Shown piece by piece: positions 26,292-33,937 of a stretch of 64,000 bases of DNA. Each line of letters begins with the position of its first letter. Position 1 is the stretch's first letter. The stretch is from contig DASWKF010000017.1 of the NCBI GenBank assembly GCA_036396795.1, forward strand, positions 155,339-219,338. Direction: 5' to 3'. The notes beneath the pieces are model-generated. The model saw nothing but the letters and a program-made list of their open reading frames with translations, did no database searches and was not told the DNA's origin. A program made the position numbers and the translations under genes. Source of the stretch: JAHEEM01 sp036396795. GTDB taxonomy: Bacteria; Pseudomonadota; Gammaproteobacteria; Steroidobacterales; Rariloculaceae.

Positions 26292-26563
26292 ACACGCTCA
26301 CTCTTGCGGCCGCCATGAGCTTGCTGGCAGTCACGGGTTGCGCCGGCGACTATGCGTTGCAGTGCGAAGAGTCGGAGCGGTACGAATCGAGCGAAGAGGT
26401 GCCCCCGGTTCGCGTTCCCGGGGATCTCAGCGTGCCCGACGAATCCGAGGCGCTGCGAATTCCGCCGCCGCCTCCCGACCAGCCGAGCCCGGAATCCACC
26501 CGCAGCCCGTGCCTCGAATCGCCGCCGGAGTACCAGCGCCCCGAGACCTCGGAGAACGATTAG
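26288..26563 (+). CDS. Short BamC-like lipoprotein
   Basis: A 91-residue protein begins at a GTG overlapping the dapA stop. It has a signal peptide ending in LAVTGC, a lipobox with Cys 18, then a proline-rich, acidic stretch VPPVRVPGDLSVPDESEALR and IPPPPPDQPSP with no globular domain. In E. coli bamC directly follows dapA, and the unstructured N-terminus of BamC, which lies along BamD, has a similar Pro-rich pattern. I infer a BamC homologue reduced to the BamD-binding segment, lacking both helix-grip domains. Position and pattern support this; similarity is short, so it remains inference. Confidence 0.65.
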   Translation: MNTLTLAAAMSLLAVTGCAGDYALQCEESERYESSEEVPPVRVPGDLSVPDESEALRIPPPPPDQPSPESTRSPCLESPPEYQRPETSEND

Positions 26564-26593
26564 CTGCCCGTCGTTTCTGTCGCGGACCAGCGC

Positions 26594-27364
26594 CTAGTCG
26601 ACGGAGAAGCCGCAGATGAGCTTTAGATCCGCGAGTGTCTTCAGGCCGGTCGCGAGCGATGCCGCGTCGAGACTCTCGCCCGTGAACGTCTCGGCTATCG
26701 TCTGACCCTCGCTCAGGGCGACCGCGAGCGCAAACGTCGCCGCATCGAGAGCGATGAGCTCGACGCGCTGGTTCTGCCTCGCGACCAGCACGCTTTCCCC
26801 ACCGGCGTCCAGATCCACCGGTTCGGGCTCGTCGTGCTGGTTCACGCGCCAAATGGACAAGATCGGAAATCGAGAGGCGATCAGTCGCGAAGCAGGGTTC
26901 AGCCTCAGCCGCAACGACTCGAGCCGCTCTTCTGGAATGCGCGCGACGGACTGGGCATCGACGGGCGTCGCCTCGGAAAGCAACAGCACTTCCTCTTGCG
27001 CCCATTCGAGCCGTGCGACGTCCACGAGATAGCGATACTCGGATTTGCCGTAGATTGAGCTCAAGAATTCGGCGAAATCCCGACCAAAGGCTTGCAGGTC
27101 GCCGGATTGCGAAGGGCGCTCGCGCATGAACCTGCTCGCGAGTCCGCGAAAGCACGATTCGCCGACCAGTCGTGCGACGACCGGGTAACCCGCGGCCAGA
27201 GTCTTGCGGAATGTTTCCCTGGCGTTGTTCTGATACACGGCGATCGCAACACGCGTCGGGAAACGAGCGCCGTTCAGGGCCGGCATCAGGGGCTCCGTCG
27301 AGCCGCCGAGAAACGCCCGATAGGCGTCCTGTTGAAGTCTACGCAGCGAGCTCACGATGGGCAT
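26594..27364 (-). CDS. DUF2063 protein, HvfC/BufC-like partner of an MNIO enzyme
   Basis: The 256-residue protein has an N-terminal DUF2063 domain (QDAYRAFLGG, RVAIAVYQNNARETFRKTLAAGYPVVARLVGESCF, FAEFLSSIYGKSEYRYLVDVARLEWAQEEV in order). This family accompanies DUF692 enzymes (HvfB, BufB, TglH) and is thought to present or recognise the precursor peptide in a RiPP pathway. The gene overlaps the DUF692 gene by 26 bases, so the pair is translationally coupled. Confidence 0.88.
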   Translation of the reverse strand: MPIVSSLRRLQQDAYRAFLGGSTEPLMPALNGARFPTRVAIAVYQNNARETFRKTLAAGYPVVARLVGESCFRGLASRFMRERPSQSGDLQAFGRDFAEFLSSIYGKSEYRYLVDVARLEWAQEEVLLLSEATPVDAQSVARIPEERLESLRLRLNPASRLIASRFPILSIWRVNQHDEPEPVDLDAGGESVLVARQNQRVELIALDAATFALAVALSEGQTIAETFTGESLDAASLATGLKTLADLKLICGFSVD

Positions 27365-28205
27365 CGAGCTTGTGTTGAGCTTTCCGAGCTTCGTCCAGCA
27401 GAGTTTCGGCCTCGGGCAGCCTGGCGTCCCATTCGATCAGCACGGGGCGCGGGCCGACGTGCTCGAGAGCGAGTTCGAACAGCGTCCAGACTTCCTCGCA
27501 GATCGGCGCGTCGTGCGTGTCGACGAGCACGGCATGACCCTCGTACAGCTGCTCGCTGTGACCGGCGAGGTGGAACTCGCCGACCGAGTGCGCCGGCATA
27601 CCGAGGATGTACTCCCGCGGGTCGAAGCCGTGGTTGGTAGCGCTTACGTAGATGTTGTTGATGTCCAGCAGAATTCCGCAACCGCTGCGCTCGGCGACGG
27701 CGGTCAAAAACTCCCATTCGGTCATGCTCGAGCTCCGATAAGTGAGATAGCTCGAGACGTTTTCGATCAATATTCGGCGCTCGAGGAAATCCTGCGTCGC
27801 GGTGATACGGTCGCTGATGACGTCGATGGCCTCCTCGGTATAGGGCAGCGGCAGCAGGTCGTTGAGGTAACGCCCGTCGACGGAGCTCCAGGACAAATGC
27901 TCCGAAACCAGGCCGGGCCGCACGCGGCCCACGAGCTCGCGCAGCTTGCGCAGGTGCTCGACATTCAAGGCATCCGCCGAGCCTAGCGAAAGCCCGACGC
28001 CGTGGAGGCTCAGCGGATATGTCTCGCGAAGCTGCTCCAAGCGCCGGCTGGCGACGCTGTCAGGCGCAAAGAAATTCTCGCTGTGTACCTCGAGCCAAGG
28101 TACGGCGCCGGGGCGGCGGGAGAAGAAGTCGTGGTGTGCGCTGCGCAAACCGACGCCTGCGGCCGTCGGAATCGCTGTGGTGGTTGGGGACGTCCCTGAA
28201 GGCAC
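27339..28205 (-). CDS. DUF692 multinuclear non-heme iron oxidase (MNIO; HvfB/BufB-like)
   Basis: MNIO enzymes use two or three iron atoms to oxidise cysteine residues in precursor peptides (methanobactin MbnB, TglH, bufferin BufB). The 288-residue protein has the family TIM barrel and likely metal ligands in LEVHSENFF, SLHGVGLSLG, VSEHLSWS, LIENVSSYL, LLDINNIYVSATNHG, FHLAGH, DTHDAPI and IEWDARLPE. Length is normal. Upstream (28206-28513) there is no small cysteine-bearing precursor gene of the usual DUF2282 kind, which is unusual for this family. The ATG at 28205 is a reasonable but not unique choice. Confidence 0.92.
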   Translation of the reverse strand: MPSGTSPTTTAIPTAAGVGLRSAHHDFFSRRPGAVPWLEVHSENFFAPDSVASRRLEQLRETYPLSLHGVGLSLGSADALNVEHLRKLRELVGRVRPGLVSEHLSWSSVDGRYLNDLLPLPYTEEAIDVISDRITATQDFLERRILIENVSSYLTYRSSSMTEWEFLTAVAERSGCGILLDINNIYVSATNHGFDPREYILGMPAHSVGEFHLAGHSEQLYEGHAVLVDTHDAPICEEVWTLFELALEHVGPRPVLIEWDARLPEAETLLDEARKAQHKLDAHRELAA

Positions 28206-28513
28206 GGTTCGATCGACTCCTTAAAAAAGCAAGCGCCGAGAGCGCTTCGACTATGACCGGACATTCCAGTCGATTGTTACTCGTCGGCGACGATTTACCG
28301 TCATCGGCGAGATGGGTAGAATCCAAACGCAGTGCCCCTGGATCCTAATGGACTCGCGCCGAGGCCCAGCGGATTCTAACTCCGCGCTAGCAGTAGGATA
28401 TGGGTGCTCGAGTTCTCCTTAAGTTTATAGTGCCGGCCACGGGCTGCAAGCCTAGAAAAGCAGAGACGCCGCTACCGTGGCAGGGGGTTGCCTTGATCGA
28501 ACGCGAGAGACTG
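28206..28513. other. Intergenic region between divergent MNIO and propeller-lipoprotein genes
   Basis: This 308-base gap has no convincing gene: short frames on either strand lack a ribosome site and family character. I looked in particular for a DUF2282-type precursor peptide for the MNIO enzyme and saw none. The region should hold two divergent promoters, and its right-hand part contains a possible structured leader (28431-28492). Confidence 0.7.
28431..28492 (+). ncRNA. Possible structured 5' leader, GEMM-like (cyclic-di-GMP-I riboswitch-like)
   Basis: CCACGG (28437-28442) can pair with CCGTGG (28475-28480). Inside lie a GAAAA stretch and GAGACGCCGCTACCG, and the element ends in GGCAGGGGGTTGCC (28479-28492). 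The last part resembles the conserved 3' strand GG(U/C)AG..GGGUU(A/G)CC of GEMM-I riboswitches, and GACGC matches its central motif, but the conserved AAA after GACGC is absent. The element lies 22 bases before the lipoprotein start. It is a by-eye resemblance, with the two pairings not mutually exclusive only if the shared GG is assigned to one of them. Confidence 0.28.
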
Positions 28514-30151
28514 ATGACAACGAAAACGATGCCAATTTCAGGTGCTTGCGTGTTGTTTGCGATGCTGTTTGGCCTGACGGCTTGCGGCGGCGTGGACATG
28601 CCTGAATCCACGGGCGGCAACGGCACCGCGATGACCGAGGCGGAGCCGCCACGCTCGCTGGCGCAGGTTCACTACCTCAAGGCTTCGAATACCGGCTACG
28701 GCGATCAATTCGGGACGGGCGGCACACTGCTCGGTGACGCCGTCGCCCTGAGCGACGACGGCACCACCCTGGCCGTGGGCGCGAGCTTCGAAAGCAGCGG
28801 CGCCACCGGGATCAACGGCGATCAGACGGACGACTCCGTCTATGGCGCTGGCGCGGTCTACGTGTTCGACCATGACGGCGATACGTGGACCGAGCAGGCC
28901 TATGTCAAGGCGTCGAACACCGGGATCACCGACAACTTCGGCTACGCCGTCGAGCTCAGCGCCGACGGCAACACCATGGTCGTGTCGGCTTATTTCGAGG
29001 CCAGCAGCGCAACCGGCATCAACGGCGACGAGTCCGACGACTCGATTCCTCAAGCCGGAGCCGTCTACGTGTTCACGCGCGACGGTGAGACTTGGGGCCA
29101 GCAGGCCTACATCAAGGCCTCCAACACCGGGCACATGCCCGCAGACGAGAACGAGATCGGTGACGGCGATCAGTTCGGGTTCTCGATCGCGCTCAGCGAC
29201 GACGGTAACGTGCTCGCGGTGGGCGCGATAGCCGAGGACAGCGCCGCGACCGGCATCAACGGTGATCAGGCCGACAACTCCGCGCTTTCGGCGGGGGCGG
29301 TCTACCTGTTCGAGCGCCAGGGCGGAACTTGGTCTCAGCAGGCCTACGTCAAGCCGAGCAACACCGGGGCCGGGGACCTGTTCGGCTACTCCATGTCGCT
29401 GACCGCCGACGGCAACACGCTCGCCGTGGGCAGCTACGACGAAGACGGCTCGCTCTCCGGCACGAATGACGTGCAGAACGACGATCAGAATGGCTCGGGC
29501 GCGGTCTATGTTTTCGAGAGAGAAGGGGACACCTGGGTCCAGACCGCGTATCTCAAGGGCTCCTATGTCGAGCAGAACGACTCTTTCGGAGTCGTCGTCG
29601 ACCTGAGCGACGACGGCACCACACTTGCCGCCACGGCATTGGACGAGGACAGCTTCGCCATCGGCGTCAACCCGGTGCCGGAGCCCGACTGGGAGTCGGA
29701 TACCTCGACGGGCGGGGTCTACGTCTTCGTCAAACAGGGCGACGACTGGGTGCAGCAAGCCTACCTCAAAGCCTCCAACACCGGCCGTGAGGATTGGTTC
29801 GGATCACGGATGGATCTGAGCGGCGACGGTAACACGCTTATCGCCGGCGCGCAGCTGGAGGACAGCGGCTCCAGCGGAATCGACGGGGAGCAGAACGACG
29901 ACAGCGCCCAGGAAGCCGGGGCCGCCTATCTGTTTTATCGGGAAGGCACGCAATGGAATCAGCGCGCTTATATCAAAGGCTCGAACACGGAGGCCTACGA
30001 CGAGTTCTCCAGCTCCTTGAGCTTGAGCCGTGACGGCCATATCGTGGCGATCGGCGCGCGCGGCGAGGACGGCTCCGCCGTCGGCATCGACGGCGATGAG
30101 GCGGACAACTCGGCGGACGAGGCGGGAGCGGTCTACCTGTTCAGTTTCTGA
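28514..30151 (+). CDS. FG-GAP repeat lipoprotein, seven-bladed beta-propeller
   Basis: The 545-residue product starts at the ATG at 28514 (MTTKTMPISGACVLFAMLFG), has a lipobox LTAC (Cys near residue 24) and a short Ser/Gly/Glu-rich linker. Seven repeats of about 65-80 residues follow, each with QAY(V/I/L)KASNTG, a DxFG motif, (A/E)LSDDGNTLAVGA, GINGDQxDDS and AGAVYVF. The last blade ends exactly at the stop (AGAVYLFSF), so the propeller is complete. Aspartate-rich loops suggest calcium binding. Such lipoproteins are envelope or surface proteins of unknown partner. It stands alone between the MNIO pair and yceI. Confidence 0.9.
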   Translation: MTTKTMPISGACVLFAMLFGLTACGGVDMPESTGGNGTAMTEAEPPRSLAQVHYLKASNTGYGDQFGTGGTLLGDAVALSDDGTTLAVGASFESSGATGINGDQTDDSVYGAGAVYVFDHDGDTWTEQAYVKASNTGITDNFGYAVELSADGNTMVVSAYFEASSATGINGDESDDSIPQAGAVYVFTRDGETWGQQAYIKASNTGHMPADENEIGDGDQFGFSIALSDDGNVLAVGAIAEDSAATGINGDQADNSALSAGAVYLFERQGGTWSQQAYVKPSNTGAGDLFGYSMSLTADGNTLAVGSYDEDGSLSGTNDVQNDDQNGSGAVYVFEREGDTWVQTAYLKGSYVEQNDSFGVVVDLSDDGTTLAATALDEDSFAIGVNPVPEPDWESDTSTGGVYVFVKQGDDWVQQAYLKASNTGREDWFGSRMDLSGDGNTLIAGAQLEDSGSSGIDGEQNDDSAQEAGAAYLFYREGTQWNQRAYIKGSNTEAYDEFSSSLSLSRDGHIVAIGARGEDGSAVGIDGDEADNSADEAGAVYLFSF

Positions 30152-30176
30152 CGCCGTCCGGGCCCGAGCGGTCCGG

Positions 30177-30758
30177 TTACTCCAGCGCGCTCCTGGGCGA
30201 AACCTCGACCTCGACGCGGAACATCACTTCGCCGCCGGCGACACTGGACAGGAAGTCCATGCCGTAGGCGGCCCGCTCGAGGCCGCCGCGGCCGCTGAAA
30301 CCCGCGACCTGCATGCCCTGCCGGTTGACGCCGATCTTGTTCTGAACGATCTCGAGGGACAGCGGGCGGGTGACCCCGAGCATCGTCAGAGAGCCGTCGA
30401 CGCGCAGCCGTCGATCGTCGATCGGAACGATCTGCGTGGAGATAAACCGGATCTCGGGGTGCTCGGCCACGTTGAAAAACGCATCGGTGAGCAGGCGCGC
30501 ATTCAGCTCGTCGTCGAACACGTCGATGCTGTCCGCCGGGATCGTGATGTCGAGGCGGCTTGCCGTCGGGTCTTCGGGGTCGAACTCGAGTGTGCCGCTG
30601 AAACGGCGGAAGTGCCCGAACATGGTCGAGTAGCCTTGGTGCTCGTATTCGAAGAAGATTCTCGAATGCAACATGTCGAAATCGTACGGCTGGGTTTCGG
30701 CCGCGGCGTTGCGAGCGAATATGGCGGTGAGGGCAAACAAAGCGATTCGATATTTCAT
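30177..30758 (-). CDS. YceI-family periplasmic lipocalin-like protein
   Basis: The 193-residue protein has a signal peptide (IALFALTAIFARNAAAETQ) and the YceI beta-barrel (FDMLHSRIFFEYEHQGYSTMFG, LEFDPEDPTASRLDITIPADSIDVFDD in pieces, LTMLGVTRPLSLEI). YceI proteins bind long isoprenoids or other amphiphiles in the periplasm. I choose the ATG at 30758 (MKYRIALFAL); a GTG five codons upstream is also possible. It converges on the FG-GAP lipoprotein gene. Confidence 0.93.
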   Translation of the reverse strand: MKYRIALFALTAIFARNAAAETQPYDFDMLHSRIFFEYEHQGYSTMFGHFRRFSGTLEFDPEDPTASRLDITIPADSIDVFDDELNARLLTDAFFNVAEHPEIRFISTQIVPIDDRRLRVDGSLTMLGVTRPLSLEIVQNKIGVNRQGMQVAGFSGRGGLERAAYGMDFLSSVAGGEVMFRVEVEVSPRSALE

Positions 30759-30886
30759 GACGTCGACAACCATCTCCGGCTCGCTACAGGCGCTGTTTTG
30801 TAAGGCAGCCGATCCTAGCTTGAGTTCCTCACGCGCACCACGTTATTCTGGGCTTTCATATCGTCTGCCGCGCAAGGAGTCCGGCA

Positions 30887-33292
30887 ATGGCCTACACGCT
30901 ACTCGGTAAAGACTTCGTTCCGCCGGATGTACGCGCCAAGGTTACCGGTCAAGCCCGCTACGCGGAGGACTTTCGCGCCGACGGCATGCTGTTCTGCCGG
31001 TTGCTGACGAGCCCGGTGCCGCATGCCAGGGTCCGAAACGCGGATCTGACCGAAGCGCTCGACATGGAAGGGGTCGTGGCAGTGTTGACCGCCGACGAGG
31101 TGCCGAGCTTCGACGCGCCTGCGGGGCCGATTCTCACGAACGAGCCGCTGTTCGTCGGCGATCCGATACTGGCGCTCGCGGCCGTCGACGAAACCACGGC
31201 GCAGAACGCGATCGAGCGCATCCGGCTGGATCTCGAGCCGCTGCCTTTCACGGTCGACCCGCTGCAAAGCTTGTACCCCGGCGGGCCGAATGCGCGCAGC
31301 GACGCCAATGTCGCCAGTGCGATGTCGGGGGCGCTCACGACAGTGAAGTGGAACGCGCGCGACTTCGCCGCCGTGAGCCCCGGGCAACTGCCGATGGGCG
31401 ATCCCGTGGAAGAGTGGAGCTTCGGCGATATCGACGCCGGATTCGCCGACGCGGCGCTGGTGCTGGACGAGACTTTCGTGACCGCGGGCGTCTCCCACCA
31501 CAGCATGGAACCGCGCAGCGCGATGGCGTATTGGCAAAACGGCAAGTGTTATCTGCACGGCTCGACTCAGAGCCAGACAGCCGTCATGCCGGACCTGCCC
31601 GGTCTGTTGGGCGTCGGTCTGGACGACATCGTCTATATCGCGGAGTACTGCGGCGGCGGCTTCGGCTCCAAAGCCAGGGCCTACCCTGTCATGGCGATAC
31701 CGGCGCTCATGGCGAAGAAGGCCCAGCGCCCCGTCATGCTGCGCATCAGCCGCGCCGAGGAATTCTACGTCGGCTCGGCCAGACCCGGATTCCAAGGCCG
31801 GATCAAGATGGGCTTTCGCGCCGACGGCCGCGTGACCGCGGTCGATCTCTATATCGTCCAAGAGAACGGCCCGTACAGCGGTTTCGACGATTTCGACGCG
31901 GCGGCCTCCGCCGTGACGCTGCTCTATCAACCGCTGTCGATGCGGTTCCGCGCGGTGCCCGTGCAGACGAACACGCCGCCGCGCGGCGCGATGCGTGGCC
32001 CGGGCGAAAATCAGATCGCCGTTGCGGTGGAGCCGTTGATCGACAAAGCGGCGGCCGACCTGGGCCTGGACCGTCTCGCGATTCGACGGATCAATGCCGC
32101 CGACAACAACGCCAAGTACTATGCCGATCAAGGTCCGGTGACGAGCGCCTACCAACGCGAAGCGCTGGAAATGGGCGCCGAGGCCATCGACTGGTCGGCG
32201 CTGCTTGCGCGCAGCGGCCAGCGGCAAGGGCCCAAGGTCATCGGCATCGGCGTCGGCCAGGCGTTCCATCCAGCGGGGCGCAACGGTTACGACGGTCTCG
32301 TGCGCGTGGCCCCTGACGGCAAGCTGCACATACACAGCGGCGCCGGGAATCTCGGCACGTATTCCCACACGGGCACGTCGCGCGTGGCCGCCGAGATTCT
32401 GAAATGCAACTGGGACAACTGCGTGGTCGAGCGCGGCGACAGCCGCAAGCATCTGCCGTGGAGCCCGACGCAGAGCGGCAGCAATACCTCGTTTACGATG
32501 ACGCGCCAGAATTACGTCGCCGCGATGGACGCGCTTGCGAAGCTCAAGGAGATCGCCGCGCTCGAGTTCGGCGGCGCGCCCGAGGACTTCGACGTCGCCG
32601 ACGAGAGAGTCTTCAAGATCGCAGATCCGGCAGTGTTCTTGAGCTATGCCGCCGCCGCGCAGCGCGCGATCGATCTCGGCGGGAGGTATTCCGGGCATGA
32701 GATGCCGGACGACATTCACGACATCACCAAGTCGGCCGTTCGGGGGCTCGCGGGCACGGGCCTCATCGGCGTCGCCAAGGACAACATCGAGCGCAACGGA
32801 CTCGTCGCCGGCATCAGCGTCGGCTTCGTCGAGATCGAGCTTGATTTGGAGACGGGGAAATACGACATCCTGCGCTATCTGGGCATCTCGGATTGCGGCA
32901 CGGTGCTGCATCCGCAAAGTCTCGCGAGTCAAATCAAGGGCGGCGCGGTGCAGGGTTTCGGCATGGCGGCCAGCGAGCGGCACATATTCGATCCGCAGAA
33001 CGGCTTGCCGGGCACCGTCGGCTTGCTGCAGTGCAAGCCACCCTCGTATCTCGACGTGCCGGCGGTCATGCAGGCTGCGGCCGTCGGTCTGATCGATCCG
33101 CAAAATCCCGTCGGCGCGAAAGGCATGGGCGAGCCGCCTCTGGGCTGCGCCGCGGCGGCCCTGGTGTGCGCGATCTCGGACGCGCTCGGCGGGGTCTACT
33201 TCAATCGGGCGCCGATCGTTCCCGACATGATCGTCAATGCGCTTGCGGGCCTGCCGCAGTCGCATGAGCCGCTACAGGTCAACACGGCTTGA
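30887..33292 (+). CDS. Xanthine dehydrogenase family molybdopterin-binding subunit
   Basis: The 801-residue protein is a molybdenum hydroxylase large subunit, of the kind that hydroxylates aldehydes or N-heterocycles with water-derived oxygen. The N-terminal a/b hammerhead domain (PPDVRAKVTGQARYAEDF) is followed by the Mo-pterin domains with EYCGGGFGSKARAYP, TNTPPRGAMRGPGENQIA, and the base glutamate in VGAKGMGEPPLGCAA. No FAD or 2Fe-2S subunit genes adjoin it; the next gene is a small secreted protein. A split xdhC pair 4.5 kb away could insert the cofactor. Substrate is not deducible. Confidence 0.93.
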   Translation: MAYTLLGKDFVPPDVRAKVTGQARYAEDFRADGMLFCRLLTSPVPHARVRNADLTEALDMEGVVAVLTADEVPSFDAPAGPILTNEPLFVGDPILALAAVDETTAQNAIERIRLDLEPLPFTVDPLQSLYPGGPNARSDANVASAMSGALTTVKWNARDFAAVSPGQLPMGDPVEEWSFGDIDAGFADAALVLDETFVTAGVSHHSMEPRSAMAYWQNGKCYLHGSTQSQTAVMPDLPGLLGVGLDDIVYIAEYCGGGFGSKARAYPVMAIPALMAKKAQRPVMLRISRAEEFYVGSARPGFQGRIKMGFRADGRVTAVDLYIVQENGPYSGFDDFDAAASAVTLLYQPLSMRFRAVPVQTNTPPRGAMRGPGENQIAVAVEPLIDKAAADLGLDRLAIRRINAADNNAKYYADQGPVTSAYQREALEMGAEAIDWSALLARSGQRQGPKVIGIGVGQAFHPAGRNGYDGLVRVAPDGKLHIHSGAGNLGTYSHTGTSRVAAEILKCNWDNCVVERGDSRKHLPWSPTQSGSNTSFTMTRQNYVAAMDALAKLKEIAALEFGGAPEDFDVADERVFKIADPAVFLSYAAAAQRAIDLGGRYSGHEMPDDIHDITKSAVRGLAGTGLIGVAKDNIERNGLVAGISVGFVEIELDLETGKYDILRYLGISDCGTVLHPQSLASQIKGGAVQGFGMAASERHIFDPQNGLPGTVGLLQCKPPSYLDVPAVMQAAAVGLIDPQNPVGAKGMGEPPLGCAAAALVCAISDALGGVYFNRAPIVPDMIVNALAGLPQSHEPLQVNTA

Positions 33293-33308
33293 CCGAGGAG
33301 TCGAAGTC

Positions 33309-33725
33309 ATGATTCGCAATGCGCTGTTGTTCTGTCTCGCATCGACGGTGCCGCTGTGCGCGCTTGCGCAGAGCGGACCGACATACCGCTGCGTCAACGG
33401 AGATCTCGTGCGGCGCGTCGAGATCCTCTACGAAACCGGCGTCGCCGTTCCTTGCGAGGTGCACTACTTCAAGGATACCGAGGCGCCGGGGCAGCGTGAG
33501 GTCCTTTGGGTCGCACGCAACCAGTCGGGTTACTGCGAGGCGAGGACCCAGGAGTTCATCGCCGAGCTCGGCGGTTTGGGCTGGCAGTGCGTGGACACCG
33601 CCAACGAGCCGGAAGCACCCGTCAGCGGCACGCAGGCGCCCGCGCCGGACGACGCGCAGCGAGCGATCGCGGACGACACGGAGACCTTGTCGGCGGGCGA
33701 CGATCCCGAGCCGGTCGAGCCCTGA
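33309..33725 (+). CDS. Small secreted protein of unknown function
   Basis: A 138-residue product starts at an ATG with a GAGGAG site eight bases upstream, 16 bases after the molybdenum hydroxylase gene. A clear signal peptide (LLFCLASTVPLCALAQSG) precedes a compact domain with four cysteines (TYRCVNG, VPCEVHYF, GYCEART, WQCVDT), which could form two disulfides. The C-terminal third is acidic and low in complexity. I do not recognise the family. Co-transcription with the hydroxylase gene is likely. Confidence 0.75.
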   Translation: MIRNALLFCLASTVPLCALAQSGPTYRCVNGDLVRRVEILYETGVAVPCEVHYFKDTEAPGQREVLWVARNQSGYCEARTQEFIAELGGLGWQCVDTANEPEAPVSGTQAPAPDDAQRAIADDTETLSAGDDPEPVEP

Positions 33726-33870
33726 GCGGGGGCTGGCCGCGCTTACGCTGCCGCCGAGGTCGCGGCTTGCTCACTCATCTGCGATCGGAGCTCGCCGATA
33801 TCGCCGCGCCGATCCCGGCGGGAAGTCGCACGCGTGCGCGGTAGGCTCACCGGGAGCCGATGCCCGCAGG

Positions 33871-33937
33871 TATCTATAAAATACATGATATATATAATAT
33901 ATTATATTGATACTTAAGGATTCAGTTTTAGATTCGG
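33871..33937. other. AT-rich island before the gentisate operon
   Basis: In a GC-rich setting, about 65 bases are nearly all A and T: TATAAAATACATGATATATA, then alternating TA, then TTGATACTTAAGG. It ends at the start of the fumarylpyruvate hydrolase gene. It contains several possible -10 hexamers (TATAAT at 33893-33898 is the best) and could hold an operon promoter. There is no obvious ribosome site close to the start codon. Confidence 0.7.

Noticed and set aside
26288..26563. Short lipoprotein considered as precursor peptide for the MNIO enzyme
   Set aside because: It is on the opposite strand, coupled to dapA, and has the Pro-rich pattern of BamC; its three cysteines do not form a bufferin-like motif.
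28680..30150. Repeated DNA that might suggest a CRISPR or tandem repeat array
   Set aside because: The repeats are protein repeats of 65-80 codons in one frame (FG-GAP blades), not short palindromic units with unique spacers.
30899..33265. 788-codon minus-strand frame under the molybdenum hydroxylase gene
   Set aside because: Length alone is striking, but it mirrors the coding frame of a well-conserved enzyme and shows His/Arg/Asp-rich composition with no recognised fold.
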